Below are positions 16,452 through 25,518 of a stretch of 64,000 nt of DNA, piece by piece (the stretch's first letter is position 1; every line of letters starts with the position of its first letter). The translations under genes were made by a program, and so were the position numbers. Origin of the DNA: Chloracidobacterium sp. (GTDB lineage Bacteria; Acidobacteriota; Blastocatellia; Pyrinomonadales; Pyrinomonadaceae); the NCBI GenBank assembly GCA_016706275.1, contig JADJJY010000002.1, positions 420,001-484,000 on the forward strand, read 5' to 3'. The notes under the pieces were generated by a model. It was given only the letters and a program-made list of their open reading frames with translations, had not been told where the DNA came from and did not search any database.

Positions 16452-17774
16452 ATGAAAAGACACGCATTTATATCAATTTTTATAACACTATTTATAACGA
16501 TAACGGTGGTCGCACAACGTCCGCCGCGTCAGCCAGGACAGCCTAATCTGGGCGGTCCGCTAAACGGCCAAATGCTTCCGGGTGACGATATGCAGGGCGA
16601 AAGACGCCCGCCGCAGGACGACTGGTTCAAGCGGCTCGATACAAATAAGGACGGAAAGTTGGATTCGACAGAATTGCAGACTGCGATCGAGGCATCATTT
16701 ACCGAATACGATAAAAACTCGAACGGTACGATCGATGCAAACGAGATCCGTCGCCAGCCGCGAGGCGGCATTGACGAACTGATGGGCCCGGGAATGCGAC
16801 CGCAAGGTCCGCCAATGGGACAAGGCGGAATGAGACCGCAAGGCCCCCCTAACGGACAGCCCGGTCCGCCGATGGGACAAGGTATCCGTCCTGACGGACG
16901 ACAGATGGGACCCGATGGTAAGAAAATATTGCCGCCATTCTTTTTCATGGATAAGGCCGCAGACGGAACAACGACGAGCCGCACGGAATTTGAGCAGATC
17001 GTTAAGGCAACCTTTAACGAAATGGACAAGAATAGCGATGGAGCTATCTCGAAAGAGGAAGCCCGTCCGCCAAGACGCGAGGGCGGCGATCCTGAGCGAA
17101 ATGCACCGCCACCGCCGAATGCACAGTTCATCGGTGCCGAGCTTCGATTCGGCGATAAGTTGGTCAAATCACAGCCGTTTTCAGCCGAGACAGTTATCGA
17201 AGACACTCGCAGGCTTTTTGACGGAACAACGGTCACGAAAACAAATAAAGGTGCGTTTTACCGTGACGCAGGCGGCCGCACACGCCGTGAACAGCCGCTT
17301 GAGATGGTCGGCGGCGTGAGCATATCCGGCACAGACGGAAAACCCCAGATGCTTGTGTTCATTAATGATTTTGCCGCTAGAACGCAATATTTCCTTGATA
17401 TGAATAACAAGGTAGCGCGTCAGCACGGCATCGGCGGTAATCCGCCAAATGAACCGGGCACACCGCCGGACGCAAAGACTGAATCGCTCGGAACCAAGAC
17501 GATCGAGGGCGTTCAGGTCGAAGGTACGCGAACAACATTCGAGATACCAACCGGACAGCTTGGCAACGACAAACCGATCCAGGTAGTGAGCGAAAAATGG
17601 TTCTCGCCGGAGCTGCAGATGATCGTCTATTCGCGACATCTCGACCCAATCGCCGGTGAGCATGTTTTCAAACTCGTGAACATCAAACGCAGCGAACCGT
17701 CAGCCGATCTGTTTGCGGTACCGAGCGGATTTCGCATTGAAAAAGGCCCCGGCCGGCCGCCGGGTAAAGAATGA
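16452..17774 (+). CDS. Secreted EF-hand calcium-binding protein
   Basis: A 440-residue protein with signal peptide MKRHAFISIFITLFITITVV. Two EF-hand pairs are visible: loops DTNKDGKLDSTE and DKNSNGTIDANE at about residues 64-100, then a degenerate loop starting DKAADGTT and a good loop DKNSDGAISKEE at about 180-200. Between and around them are Pro/Gly/Met-rich low-complexity stretches (repeats of RPQGPPMGQG). The C-terminal 200 residues form a separate beta-rich domain of unknown type (FFSPELQMIV-like, SADLFAVPSGF), similar in pattern to periplasmic proteins that measure oxidised or reduced partner state. AGGAG precedes the ATG. It lies between a membrane protein and an ECF sigma factor. Confidence 0.82.
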   Translation: MKRHAFISIFITLFITITVVAQRPPRQPGQPNLGGPLNGQMLPGDDMQGERRPPQDDWFKRLDTNKDGKLDSTELQTAIEASFTEYDKNSNGTIDANEIRRQPRGGIDELMGPGMRPQGPPMGQGGMRPQGPPNGQPGPPMGQGIRPDGRQMGPDGKKILPPFFFMDKAADGTTTSRTEFEQIVKATFNEMDKNSDGAISKEEARPPRREGGDPERNAPPPPNAQFIGAELRFGDKLVKSQPFSAETVIEDTRRLFDGTTVTKTNKGAFYRDAGGRTRREQPLEMVGGVSISGTDGKPQMLVFINDFAARTQYFLDMNNKVARQHGIGGNPPNEPGTPPDAKTESLGTKTIEGVQVEGTRTTFEIPTGQLGNDKPIQVVSEKWFSPELQMIVYSRHLDPIAGEHVFKLVNIKRSEPSADLFAVPSGFRIEKGPGRPPGKE

Positions 17775-17813
17775 ACCGTCTGCAATTTGTTTAGAGCATC
17801 AGAAACGAAGAAA

Positions 17814-18455
17814 ATGCTTCAAGAGGTTCTTAATATCAATTTGCAGACGAATACCCGATCTCAGGCGGATGTCATAACTGATGTCACGCCAGCCAGTGAT
17901 GAGCAGCTCGTACAGGCTGTGCTTGACGGAGACGAGACGGCGTTTGCAGTGATCTTTGAAAGATATACACGTCCGATGACGCGAGTTGTCAGCCGTTTTT
18001 TTCGCGAGCGGAGCGACATCGAGGAGTTTGTCCAGCAGAGTTTTACTAAGGCTTATTTCTCGCTAAAGAAATATCGCGGCGGCGAGGAAAATTCATTTCC
18101 GGCGTGGATGACACGGATCGCGGTCAATGTATGTTACGACGAATTTCGCCGTCGCGGACGTAGGGCCGAGAACTTGGTAACGGACCTTAGTAGCGACGAG
18201 AGCGACTATCTTGAGACCGTAGCAGACGGACGAAAGCCTTCGGTTGAACGGCAACTAGCCGCACGGCAATTAACAGAAAAGATACTTAGCGTATTGGATG
18301 AGCAAGACAGAATAGCGATGACTTTGGTATATTCAGAAGATTATTCGCTGAGCGAGGTGGCCGAGGCCATCGGGATTAGCACGAGCAATTTGAAGTCTAG
18401 ATTGTTTCGTTGTAGAAACCAGATCAAAAGTAGATTTGGGCATTTATTCAAATAA
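17814..18455 (+). CDS. ECF-type RNA polymerase sigma factor
   Basis: A 213-residue sigma-70-family ECF factor. Region 2 is at residues about 25-95 (DEQLVQAVLDGDETAFAVIF, then FVQQSFTKAYFSLKKY and AWMTRIAVNVCYDEFRRR). Region 4 is at 155-205 (LTLVYSEDYS-like helix, then LSEVAEAIGISTSNLKSRLFR). I take the ATG at 17814; an in-frame TTG 27 bp upstream is less likely. It closes a run with the membrane protein at 15752 and the EF-hand protein and is followed 34 bp later by the di-haem protein, so all four may form one regulon. Which gene encodes its anti-sigma is not clear. Confidence 0.9.
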   Translation: MLQEVLNINLQTNTRSQADVITDVTPASDEQLVQAVLDGDETAFAVIFERYTRPMTRVVSRFFRERSDIEEFVQQSFTKAYFSLKKYRGGEENSFPAWMTRIAVNVCYDEFRRRGRRAENLVTDLSSDESDYLETVADGRKPSVERQLAARQLTEKILSVLDEQDRIAMTLVYSEDYSLSEVAEAIGISTSNLKSRLFRCRNQIKSRFGHLFK

Positions 18456-18489
18456 ATAATAGGTAATTGGTGCAGGAGTCATTATTAGT

Positions 18490-20544
18490 ATGAAAAGACT
18501 TAAAATCTTGGTGTGCGTGGCGTTCGTCGCCGGGTTTGGGGCATTTGCCCTGTTAAATTCAAAAGCTGTAACGGGGCAGAGCGGCAACACCGCTTTAGCT
18601 GCTCCGACCGGAGTAATAGCATCGGACAGCCGATATAGTAATAAGGTTACCATCTGGTGGGACACGATCCGTGGTGCGACAAGCTATCGTATTTTTCGTA
18701 ACGCTGTCAATAATTCTGCTACGGCGGCTGATATCGGAACGACAGTTTCGAATTTTTTCCAAGATGGCGGGGCGACGCCTGGACAGACCGCCTTTTACTG
18801 GGTCCGTGCCGAGAATAGTTCGACTGTGAGCGATCTTAGCGTTCCGAACCAAGGAACGAGAGCGATACCAGTAGGGCCACCACCCCCGCCCGGCTTCCCG
18901 CTTAATCCGCCGCCGCCTGCTCCCGTTAATAATGAAACAACGGCGACGAAGATATACCTCGGAAAGGCGTTGTTTTGGGATGAGCAAATGTCTTCTACGC
19001 GAACGGTTTCATGCGGAACTTGCCACCATTCAAATAACGGCGGTACTGATCCCCGGTCGGCTGTGCTAGGTGATGCGTCGCGAAATCCGGGCCTCGACGG
19101 TATACTTGGCACTAACGATGACGTGCGTGGGTCGGCCGGCGTACCCTTTACGAACCCTGATGGCACATTTGTGAATATTCCAACATACGGCCTAAATGCG
19201 CAGGTCACGGGCAGAAAGTCGGTTTCGCACATTAACTCAGCTTATCCACAGCTTCTATTTTGGGATGGCCGTGCGACCCAACAATTTCGCGACCCGATCA
19301 CCAATACCATTGTCCTCAACGGTGGGGCGGCTCTTGAGAGTCAGGCCGCAGGCCCGCCCGTTTCATCAGCAGAGATGGCTCATACGGGCAGAGACTGGAA
19401 CGATGTTGCTAGCCGGATGGCTGGCTCAAAACCGTTGGCTCTTTCGCCTTCGATACCGGTTGCTCTAAGCACCTGGATCAACGGCCGCACATATTCTGAC
19501 TTATTCCTTGAAGCGTTTGGAACCGCGGAGGTTACACCTGCCCGGATCGCGATGGCAATCGCTGCTTACGAGCGGGCGCTTTATACAGACCAGGCTCCGA
19601 TCGATCTTGATACGGCAGGTATCTCAAACATTTCGCCTGCTGCGCAACGAGGACGCGGGATCTTTAACGGGATCGGAAACTGCAACGCCTGTCACGGGGG
19701 GCCACTTTTTAGCGACAATTTATTTCACAACATCGGTGTTCGCCCACCGGAAGAAGATACGGGGCGCTTTCAGGTAACGGCAAATCCTCAGCACATCGGT
19801 CAATTTCGCACTCCGGATCTGAGAAATGCGAGCTTGCGCCGTTCATTTTTTCATAATGGCCAATTTACGACCCTTGCGGAGGTTGTCAATTTCTACGACC
19901 GAGGCGGGGATTTTGATTCTCCGACGAAAGATCCTAGGATACAGCCGTTGGGCCTTACAGTCGGGCAACAAGGTGACTTGGTCGCGTTTCTACAGTCGCT
20001 CACTGACCCGCGACTCGTCACAGAAGCACCGCCATTTGATCGGCCGATGCTCTATACGGAATCTGCTTTCGTACCGACGTTGACGGGCACGGGGATCGTC
20101 GGTTCTGGTGGATTTATTCCGCAGATCAAAATACTTTCGCCGCCGATCGTGGGCAACACGAACTTCACCGTTTCGATGAGCAACGCACTTGGTAACGCTC
20201 CGGCGACTCTTGTAATAGCCGGTATGCAACCGGGCAATACGCCGGGACCTGTTCGAAACGAACTAAAACGTTTGACGGTGAATACCGCAAATACCGGTGC
20301 GGGTAACGGTTGGTCGTCGGTAAGCTTTACGTTCTCCTTGCCGAGAAAGCTACGCGGCATGACATTTTATGCACGATGGTATGTGCAAGACGCTAGTGCA
20401 CCGGGCGGTTATGCGGTGTCGCAAGTTGCAGTTATCAATGCTTTTAGCACATCGGCAAGCGGGAGTTTGACGTCGAGATCAGTGGAACTTCAGGAACCCG
20501 TTATCGAAGTAATCGACACCGATAGGAAAATAAACCTTCGCTAG
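18490..20544 (+). CDS. FN3-domain di-haem cytochrome c peroxidase/MauG-like protein
   Basis: A 684-residue exported protein. A signal peptide is followed by a fibronectin type III domain (residues about 36-125), a Pro-rich linker (PVGPPPPPGFPLNPPPPAP) and a MauG/CcpA-type di-haem domain with haem motifs CGTCH at 175-179 and CNACH at 398-402. IGQFRTPDLRNASLRR, with SFFHNGQF after it, is typical of these peroxidases. The C-terminal 170 residues are an additional beta domain. Expected location is the periplasm or outer surface; electron donor and substrate are unknown. AGGAG lies 11 bases before the ATG. It follows the ECF sigma gene directly and is ended by the terminator at 20570. Confidence 0.9.
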   Translation: MKRLKILVCVAFVAGFGAFALLNSKAVTGQSGNTALAAPTGVIASDSRYSNKVTIWWDTIRGATSYRIFRNAVNNSATAADIGTTVSNFFQDGGATPGQTAFYWVRAENSSTVSDLSVPNQGTRAIPVGPPPPPGFPLNPPPPAPVNNETTATKIYLGKALFWDEQMSSTRTVSCGTCHHSNNGGTDPRSAVLGDASRNPGLDGILGTNDDVRGSAGVPFTNPDGTFVNIPTYGLNAQVTGRKSVSHINSAYPQLLFWDGRATQQFRDPITNTIVLNGGAALESQAAGPPVSSAEMAHTGRDWNDVASRMAGSKPLALSPSIPVALSTWINGRTYSDLFLEAFGTAEVTPARIAMAIAAYERALYTDQAPIDLDTAGISNISPAAQRGRGIFNGIGNCNACHGGPLFSDNLFHNIGVRPPEEDTGRFQVTANPQHIGQFRTPDLRNASLRRSFFHNGQFTTLAEVVNFYDRGGDFDSPTKDPRIQPLGLTVGQQGDLVAFLQSLTDPRLVTEAPPFDRPMLYTESAFVPTLTGTGIVGSGGFIPQIKILSPPIVGNTNFTVSMSNALGNAPATLVIAGMQPGNTPGPVRNELKRLTVNTANTGAGNGWSSVSFTFSLPRKLRGMTFYARWYVQDASAPGGYAVSQVAVINAFSTSASGSLTSRSVELQEPVIEVIDTDRKINLR

Positions 20545-20564
20545 AAGGATTTCACATAGATAAA

Positions 20565-21362
20565 TTATTGGGACGTCAATGACGTCCCTTTTTTTATTGC
20601 AGCGGTAAGAGTGACCCATTCATCAAGCGAGAGAGTTTCGGCGCGACGAATACCATCGATTGCCGCGGACTCCAAGACAGAACTCGCGTCATCGTAAATA
20701 CCTTTTAGATTATTGAGGATAGTCTTGCGCTTTTGAGCGAATGACTGGCTTACAACCTTGCGGAATATGGCCTCATCGCCAACGAACGCGGGTTTAGGAG
20801 TTAGCCTTATGACCGAACTCCAAACCTTCGGTACGGGACGAAATGAACCCGGTGCTACATCGAACAGGTGCTCGATATCAAACCCGGTTTGAGCGATGAC
20901 GCTCAGAAACCCCCGGTCTTTAGTTGCGGGTTTGGCGACGATCCGCTCTACGACCTCGCGTTGGAACATCAGCACGAGTGTCGAAAAAATATGACGTTGT
21001 TCGATCAGTCGTTGAAGTATTGGCGTCGAGATGTTGTAAGGAAGATTAGCGACGAGCTTTACGCCCTCTGGTTTGTCGACAATCGATGCGAAATCAACAT
21101 TTAGAGCGTCGGTGTTTACGAGGCTGAAATTCTCATCGTAACGAAACTGCGATTCAAGTAGCGGCACAAGTTCCCTGTCAAACTCGACCGCAACAAGCTT
21201 AACTCCTGTTTTAACAAGCGTTTCGGTCAATGCACCCGTACCTGGGCCGATCTCTATTACCGTGTCGGAATCTCTAATATCAAGTGCCCCGACTATTCGC
21301 TCAATGACCGAAGCGTCGTGAAGGAAATTCTGCCCGAGAGACTTTTTGGCACGGATCTTCAT
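20565..21362 (-). CDS. rsmA: 16S rRNA dimethyladenosine transferase RsmA/KsgA
   Basis: A 265-residue SAM-dependent enzyme that dimethylates the two adjacent adenines near the 3' end of 16S rRNA. The N-terminus KKSLGQNFLHD is typical; the SAM motif EIGPGTGALT is at residues 37-46 and the catalytic NLPY at 106-109 (NLPYNISTP). The C-terminal helical domain is present (FRKVVSQSFAQKRKTILNNL). It begins 9 bp after the ribD stop and ends the ftsY-ribD-rsmA run. Its final codons overlap a terminator for the opposite strand. Confidence 0.96.
   Translation of the reverse strand: MKIRAKKSLGQNFLHDASVIERIVGALDIRDSDTVIEIGPGTGALTETLVKTGVKLVAVEFDRELVPLLESQFRYDENFSLVNTDALNVDFASIVDKPEGVKLVANLPYNISTPILQRLIEQRHIFSTLVLMFQREVVERIVAKPATKDRGFLSVIAQTGFDIEHLFDVAPGSFRPVPKVWSSVIRLTPKPAFVGDEAIFRKVVSQSFAQKRKTILNNLKGIYDDASSVLESAAIDGIRRAETLSLDEWVTLTAAIKKGTSLTSQ
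20570..20594 (+). terminator. Rho-independent terminator embedded in rsmA 3' end
   Basis: GGGACGT and ACGTCCC pair around a 5-base loop and are followed by T8 on the plus strand. It terminates the di-haem gene. The stem lies within the last codons of the convergent rsmA gene, coding for KKGTSLTSQ. Confidence 0.9.
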
Positions 21363-21371
21363 CGAGGTTTA

Positions 21372-22481
21372 TCAAGCGGGATAGCCTGTGATCTCGATCT
21401 CATCACCGAAGTGTTGAACGGTGACGTCGTTGAGACGTAATGCTTGAGCGATCGAGTCTGCTCCGGCACCGCCGATGGCGTTTGGGGCTTCGCGTCCGCC
21501 GATAATGATCGGTGCAGCGATAAGGGTAACCTTGTTGACCAGCCGCGAATCTATAAATGAACCTGCTATCTCTGACCCGCCCTCGACTAAAACACTTTGA
21601 ATATTGCGTCTTTTCAACTCGCCAAGAACGCCCGCGAGATCACGTCCGCCCATCTGGGTTTTGACGACGTCGACACCTGCGTTGATAAGGCTTTCGACGG
21701 CCTCGTGATCACGGCTGTTCGTGAAAACCATTGTCGGCGTCTCTCGAGCTGTTGTTACAAGCTCGGAATCAAACGGGATTCGCAACTGATTGTCCAGCAC
21801 AACACGAACGAGCGGACGCCGTCGCGGCTTTCCGCCGCGGTCGGTCAGGCTTGGGTTATCAACTAGCGCAGTATTACCGCCGATAAGTATCGCGTCATGC
21901 TCGTGCCGCAGATCCTGCACACGTCTGCGTCCGGCATCGCCGGAGATAGCGGTTGAGACGCTGTTGTCGATCGAGATGCGGCCGTCGAGCGACATTGCGA
22001 GCTTTAGGTGGACAAATGGCCGGCCATTTTTGTGCCAACAGATGAATTTTTCGTTGAGCCGTGCGGCTTCGTCGGCGAGGATGCCGGTCACGACCTCGAT
22101 GCCTGCGTCACGTAAACGCTCAAAGCCTTTGCCGGAAACCAGCGGGTTTGGGTCCTCTATCGGGCAGACGACGCGAATGATGCCGGCGTTTATGAGGGCT
22201 TCGGTGCAGGGCGGTGTTTTGCCTTGGTGGCTATGCGGTTCGAGCGAGACGTAGGCTGTACCGCCGTTCGCACGGTCGCCTGCTTGTTCAAGGGCGATCG
22301 CTTCGGCATGGACAACCTCATCGTAGATATAAGTTCCCTCACCGACGATCTCGCCGCCGGCTGAGACTATCACGCAGCCAACGAGCGGATTTGGGCTGAC
22401 TAGGCCGACACCTTTCGCGGCGAGTTTGAGCGAACGTTTGACGAGAGCTTCGTCGTTAGATTGTACGGCTGCGGTTTCTAT
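21372..22481 (-). CDS. ribD: Riboflavin biosynthesis deaminase/reductase RibD, apparent AUA start
   Basis: Bifunctional RibD, which deaminates and then reduces the pyrimidine intermediate of riboflavin synthesis. The conserved N-terminal helix and SPNPLVGCV lie upstream of the first usual start codon (GTG at 22373). The frame is open back to an in-frame TAA, and the only possible start there is ATA at 22481, which overlaps the TAG stop of the preceding gene (ATAG). From ATA the protein has 369 residues, the normal size. Zinc ligands: His58 in HAE (58-60), Cys92 in TPPC, but the first Cys of the PC..H motif is His83 (LEPHSHQGKTPPC). The reductase domain from about 150 has HLKLAMSLDGRI and VEGGSEIAGSFI. 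Family call is strong; the start is unusual and could also be an ATG misread as ATA. Confidence 0.88.
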   Translation of the reverse strand: METAAVQSNDEALVKRSLKLAAKGVGLVSPNPLVGCVIVSAGGEIVGEGTYIYDEVVHAEAIALEQAGDRANGGTAYVSLEPHSHQGKTPPCTEALINAGIIRVVCPIEDPNPLVSGKGFERLRDAGIEVVTGILADEAARLNEKFICWHKNGRPFVHLKLAMSLDGRISIDNSVSTAISGDAGRRRVQDLRHEHDAILIGGNTALVDNPSLTDRGGKPRRRPLVRVVLDNQLRIPFDSELVTTARETPTMVFTNSRDHEAVESLINAGVDVVKTQMGGRDLAGVLGELKRRNIQSVLVEGGSEIAGSFIDSRLVNKVTLIAAPIIIGGREAPNAIGGAGADSIAQALRLNDVTVQHFGDEIEITGYPA

Positions 22482-22939
22482 GACTTTTTAGGTTTCCTTA
22501 CTTTGCCAAGGTATTTTTCGTCCGGGCTTGTGTCGGTGATCTGCGCGGTTCGGCTGCAGCTCGAGACGTTGATCGTACCCGGGTTGGGCGAATACGAATA
22601 GATGATATAGGTCTTGCCGATCTCAAATGTATAGCCGCAGATGCAGCAGATATTCTCGGTTTCGACCTCGATCAACTCATTCAACGGGCCTTTCCACGAC
22701 CTCTCAACAGCGATCTTTGCGTATGCCTTGAGCGGCGTGCCGTTCATTTTTTCTGCTGAGTAGCGGATCGAGAGGACCTTCCCGGCGAATATCACGGTCG
22801 CTTCTTTCTTTGAGGTCGTGACCTGCGTCTTTAGACTTACCCCGGGAAGCGGTCGAACGCACGAGCACGCGGACGCTGTTTGAGCGGAGCCGAGAAATAC
22901 GACGGCCGTAAACATCGCGATCAATAGATAGTTTTTCAT
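22478..22939 (-). CDS. Secreted TIMP/NTR-like small protein
   Basis: A 153-residue protein with signal peptide MKNYLLIAMFTAVVFLGSAQ and a mature end beginning near ACSCV. The pattern (CSC at the start, ATVIFAGKVLSIR, VERSWKGPLNELIEVET, a CCICGYTFEIGKTYIIY block, SSCSRT near the end) matches the tissue-inhibitor-of-metalloproteinase/netrin-like OB fold found in some bacterial secreted proteins; the match is by pattern only. AGGAG precedes the ATG at 22939, which I prefer to an in-frame start at 22984 inside ftsY. It starts 7 bp after ftsY and its stop overlaps the putative ribD start, so it belongs to that operon although its role seems unrelated. Confidence 0.75.
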   Translation of the reverse strand: MKNYLLIAMFTAVVFLGSAQTASACSCVRPLPGVSLKTQVTTSKKEATVIFAGKVLSIRYSAEKMNGTPLKAYAKIAVERSWKGPLNELIEVETENICCICGYTFEIGKTYIIYSYSPNPGTINVSSCSRTAQITDTSPDEKYLGKVRKPKKS

Positions 22940-22946
22940 TATTCTC

Positions 22947-23981
<1,035 letters not shown>

Positions 23982-24135
23982 ATAATTTGCACCGCGAGGT
24001 ATCTCGCAAACTAAAGAGTATAGGAAAATATTGATTGGTGAACAAACCGTTCGTCAGAATGGGAGCGGTAGTGGGTAGCGAACTATCTGCCTATTGGAAT
24101 TAAAGCAAACCGATTTAGCACGTAGTTAAAGAAAG

Positions 24136-24570
24136 TTACTTCCGGTTATCGTTAAAGGGCTTCCACTCTGGAACAGATTCAAGCACGTAAGTAGCCCAAG
24201 CATTTCCTGTGTCAACATCGAAGAGAATCGCTCTGCCACCCACCGTCGATATACTATATCTTCTTTTCGATGTTAAACGTGTTGTCTTTGGTGGTCCACC
24301 CTTAATTGCCGTCCAAATTAAAGTCTCGGCTGAATCTGCGTTCCAAGTCCCCGTGTCATTATCAAGACCTCGTCGTAGATATACGGCTTCTCCTGTATAA
24401 GTATCGAGTCTTATTAGATACGAATAATAAACCGGCATCACGAACAGGGCATATTGCCCTTCAACTTGAATGTTCGTTTTTTCAATATCTTTATCTTTCT
24501 TCGATGAAGTCTGGGCGATGGTTATGCCAACCAAACAAAATATAAAAAGGATTGAAGTAATTATTCTCAT
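24136..24570 (-). CDS. Unknown small secreted protein
   Basis: A 144-residue protein with signal peptide MRIITSILFIFCLVGITIAQ. The mature part is a single small beta-rich domain (QYALFVMPVYYSYLIRLDTY, RRYSISTVGGRAILFDVDT) of the kind seen in proteins that compare a measured value with a displayed one, but I do not recognise the family. AGGAAG lies before the ATG. No partner genes are evident; it begins an accessory stretch of unknown genes. Confidence 0.65.
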   Translation of the reverse strand: MRIITSILFIFCLVGITIAQTSSKKDKDIEKTNIQVEGQYALFVMPVYYSYLIRLDTYTGEAVYLRRGLDNDTGTWNADSAETLIWTAIKGGPPKTTRLTSKRRYSISTVGGRAILFDVDTGNAWATYVLESVPEWKPFNDNRK

Positions 24571-24604
24571 AGCTTCCTCTAAATTCTCTTAATTCATAAT
24601 AACG

Positions 24605-25330
24605 TTACATCTCTAACTCTGGACGATCTCGTCGTCCAGCAAGAATCGCTACAATATTTACAACCGCTGTGGTGGCTTCTGCACAAAAAGCCGCGTCACG
24701 GAAGTTTGCTGTTCGTTTGTGCTGTAGGGTATTCGTCAGATCTAGCGAAGCCTTGGCGTGCCGCCGAGCAGCTTCATTAGACTGGCCAGAAAGCTCATAT
24801 GCAAAATATGCTTCAAGCATTCTTTTGGTATCAGTTGCACTTACTTTGACATCAGGGATACTGTGCAGGGCAGGATTAAACACGCATTGTGCGACGGAAA
24901 TCAATATCTCCCTACAAAGAAGGCCAATACCTTGAAATTCTTCTTCATTCGTAGCATTTTTCAAGTCTAGTTTAACGCTTGCGACGCCGCGATCAACACG
25001 ATCCCATCCCGTGGGTTCTTCGAAAACGCCGGTGGCAATATCCGTAGAATCACTATTAAGTTGTTCGAGGACGGGCCTGAAGAGTTGGGAAACATATTCT
25101 CTCCGTTCTTGATAGGTCGGAAAGTTATTTTTCCAATAGCTGTAAAAATCCCACAAATCTGGGTAAGGATTGAAATCGCTCATTCCTCTAGCTTTAAGTG
25201 CTTCGCTTATAGTTCGTCTTCGAGTCCGGTACTCATCTTCCCTATCCTCGATCCTAGCTTTACCTGTTGCGACTTCAATCATGAGCCGTCTCTCAAAATC
25301 GAGTTCATCTATTAGTTCGGTTTTTGTCAT
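24605..25330 (-). CDS. Unknown two-part protein with a conserved C-terminal helical domain
   Basis: A 241-residue cytoplasmic protein from the ATG at 25330 (TTG at 25363 is an alternative). The N-terminal half is charged and helical (ELIDELDFERRLMIEVATGK). The C-terminal 120 residues (GIGLLCREILISVAQCVFNP, then DTKRMLEAYFAYELSGQS, HAKASLDLTNTLQHKRT, AEATTAVVNIVAILAGRR) form a helical domain that I believe recurs as the C-terminal part of varied accessory bacterial proteins; its helix arrangement and KRTANFRDAAFC segment recall HEPN-like folds without the RxxxxH motif being exact. No function is assigned. The 400 bp upstream contain the 21-bp array and no gene on this strand. Confidence 0.65.
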   Translation of the reverse strand: MTKTELIDELDFERRLMIEVATGKARIEDREDEYRTRRRTISEALKARGMSDFNPYPDLWDFYSYWKNNFPTYQERREYVSQLFRPVLEQLNSDSTDIATGVFEEPTGWDRVDRGVASVKLDLKNATNEEEFQGIGLLCREILISVAQCVFNPALHSIPDVKVSATDTKRMLEAYFAYELSGQSNEAARRHAKASLDLTNTLQHKRTANFRDAAFCAEATTAVVNIVAILAGRRDRPELEM

Positions 25331-25518
25331 TCCTCTTTCTTCTAAATACCTAATCAGATACAAGCAATATTACCTCACTTTTTCACTCATATTGATGCCG
25401 ACATCCATTTTTAGAAAGGTGTTCAAAAAGTCTTGACAAATTATCCCATCCTTTTTATCCTGTCTTCCTAAACAAGGGGAAATTGAGTTGAACGCGGGTT
25501 GTTGCGGCGGTTGAATAT

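Noticed and set aside
23982..24135. A tRNA or small RNA in the gap before ftsY
   Set aside because: No cloverleaf, T-loop motif or terminator hairpin could be found; nothing else is evident there. No tRNA was recognised anywhere in the window.
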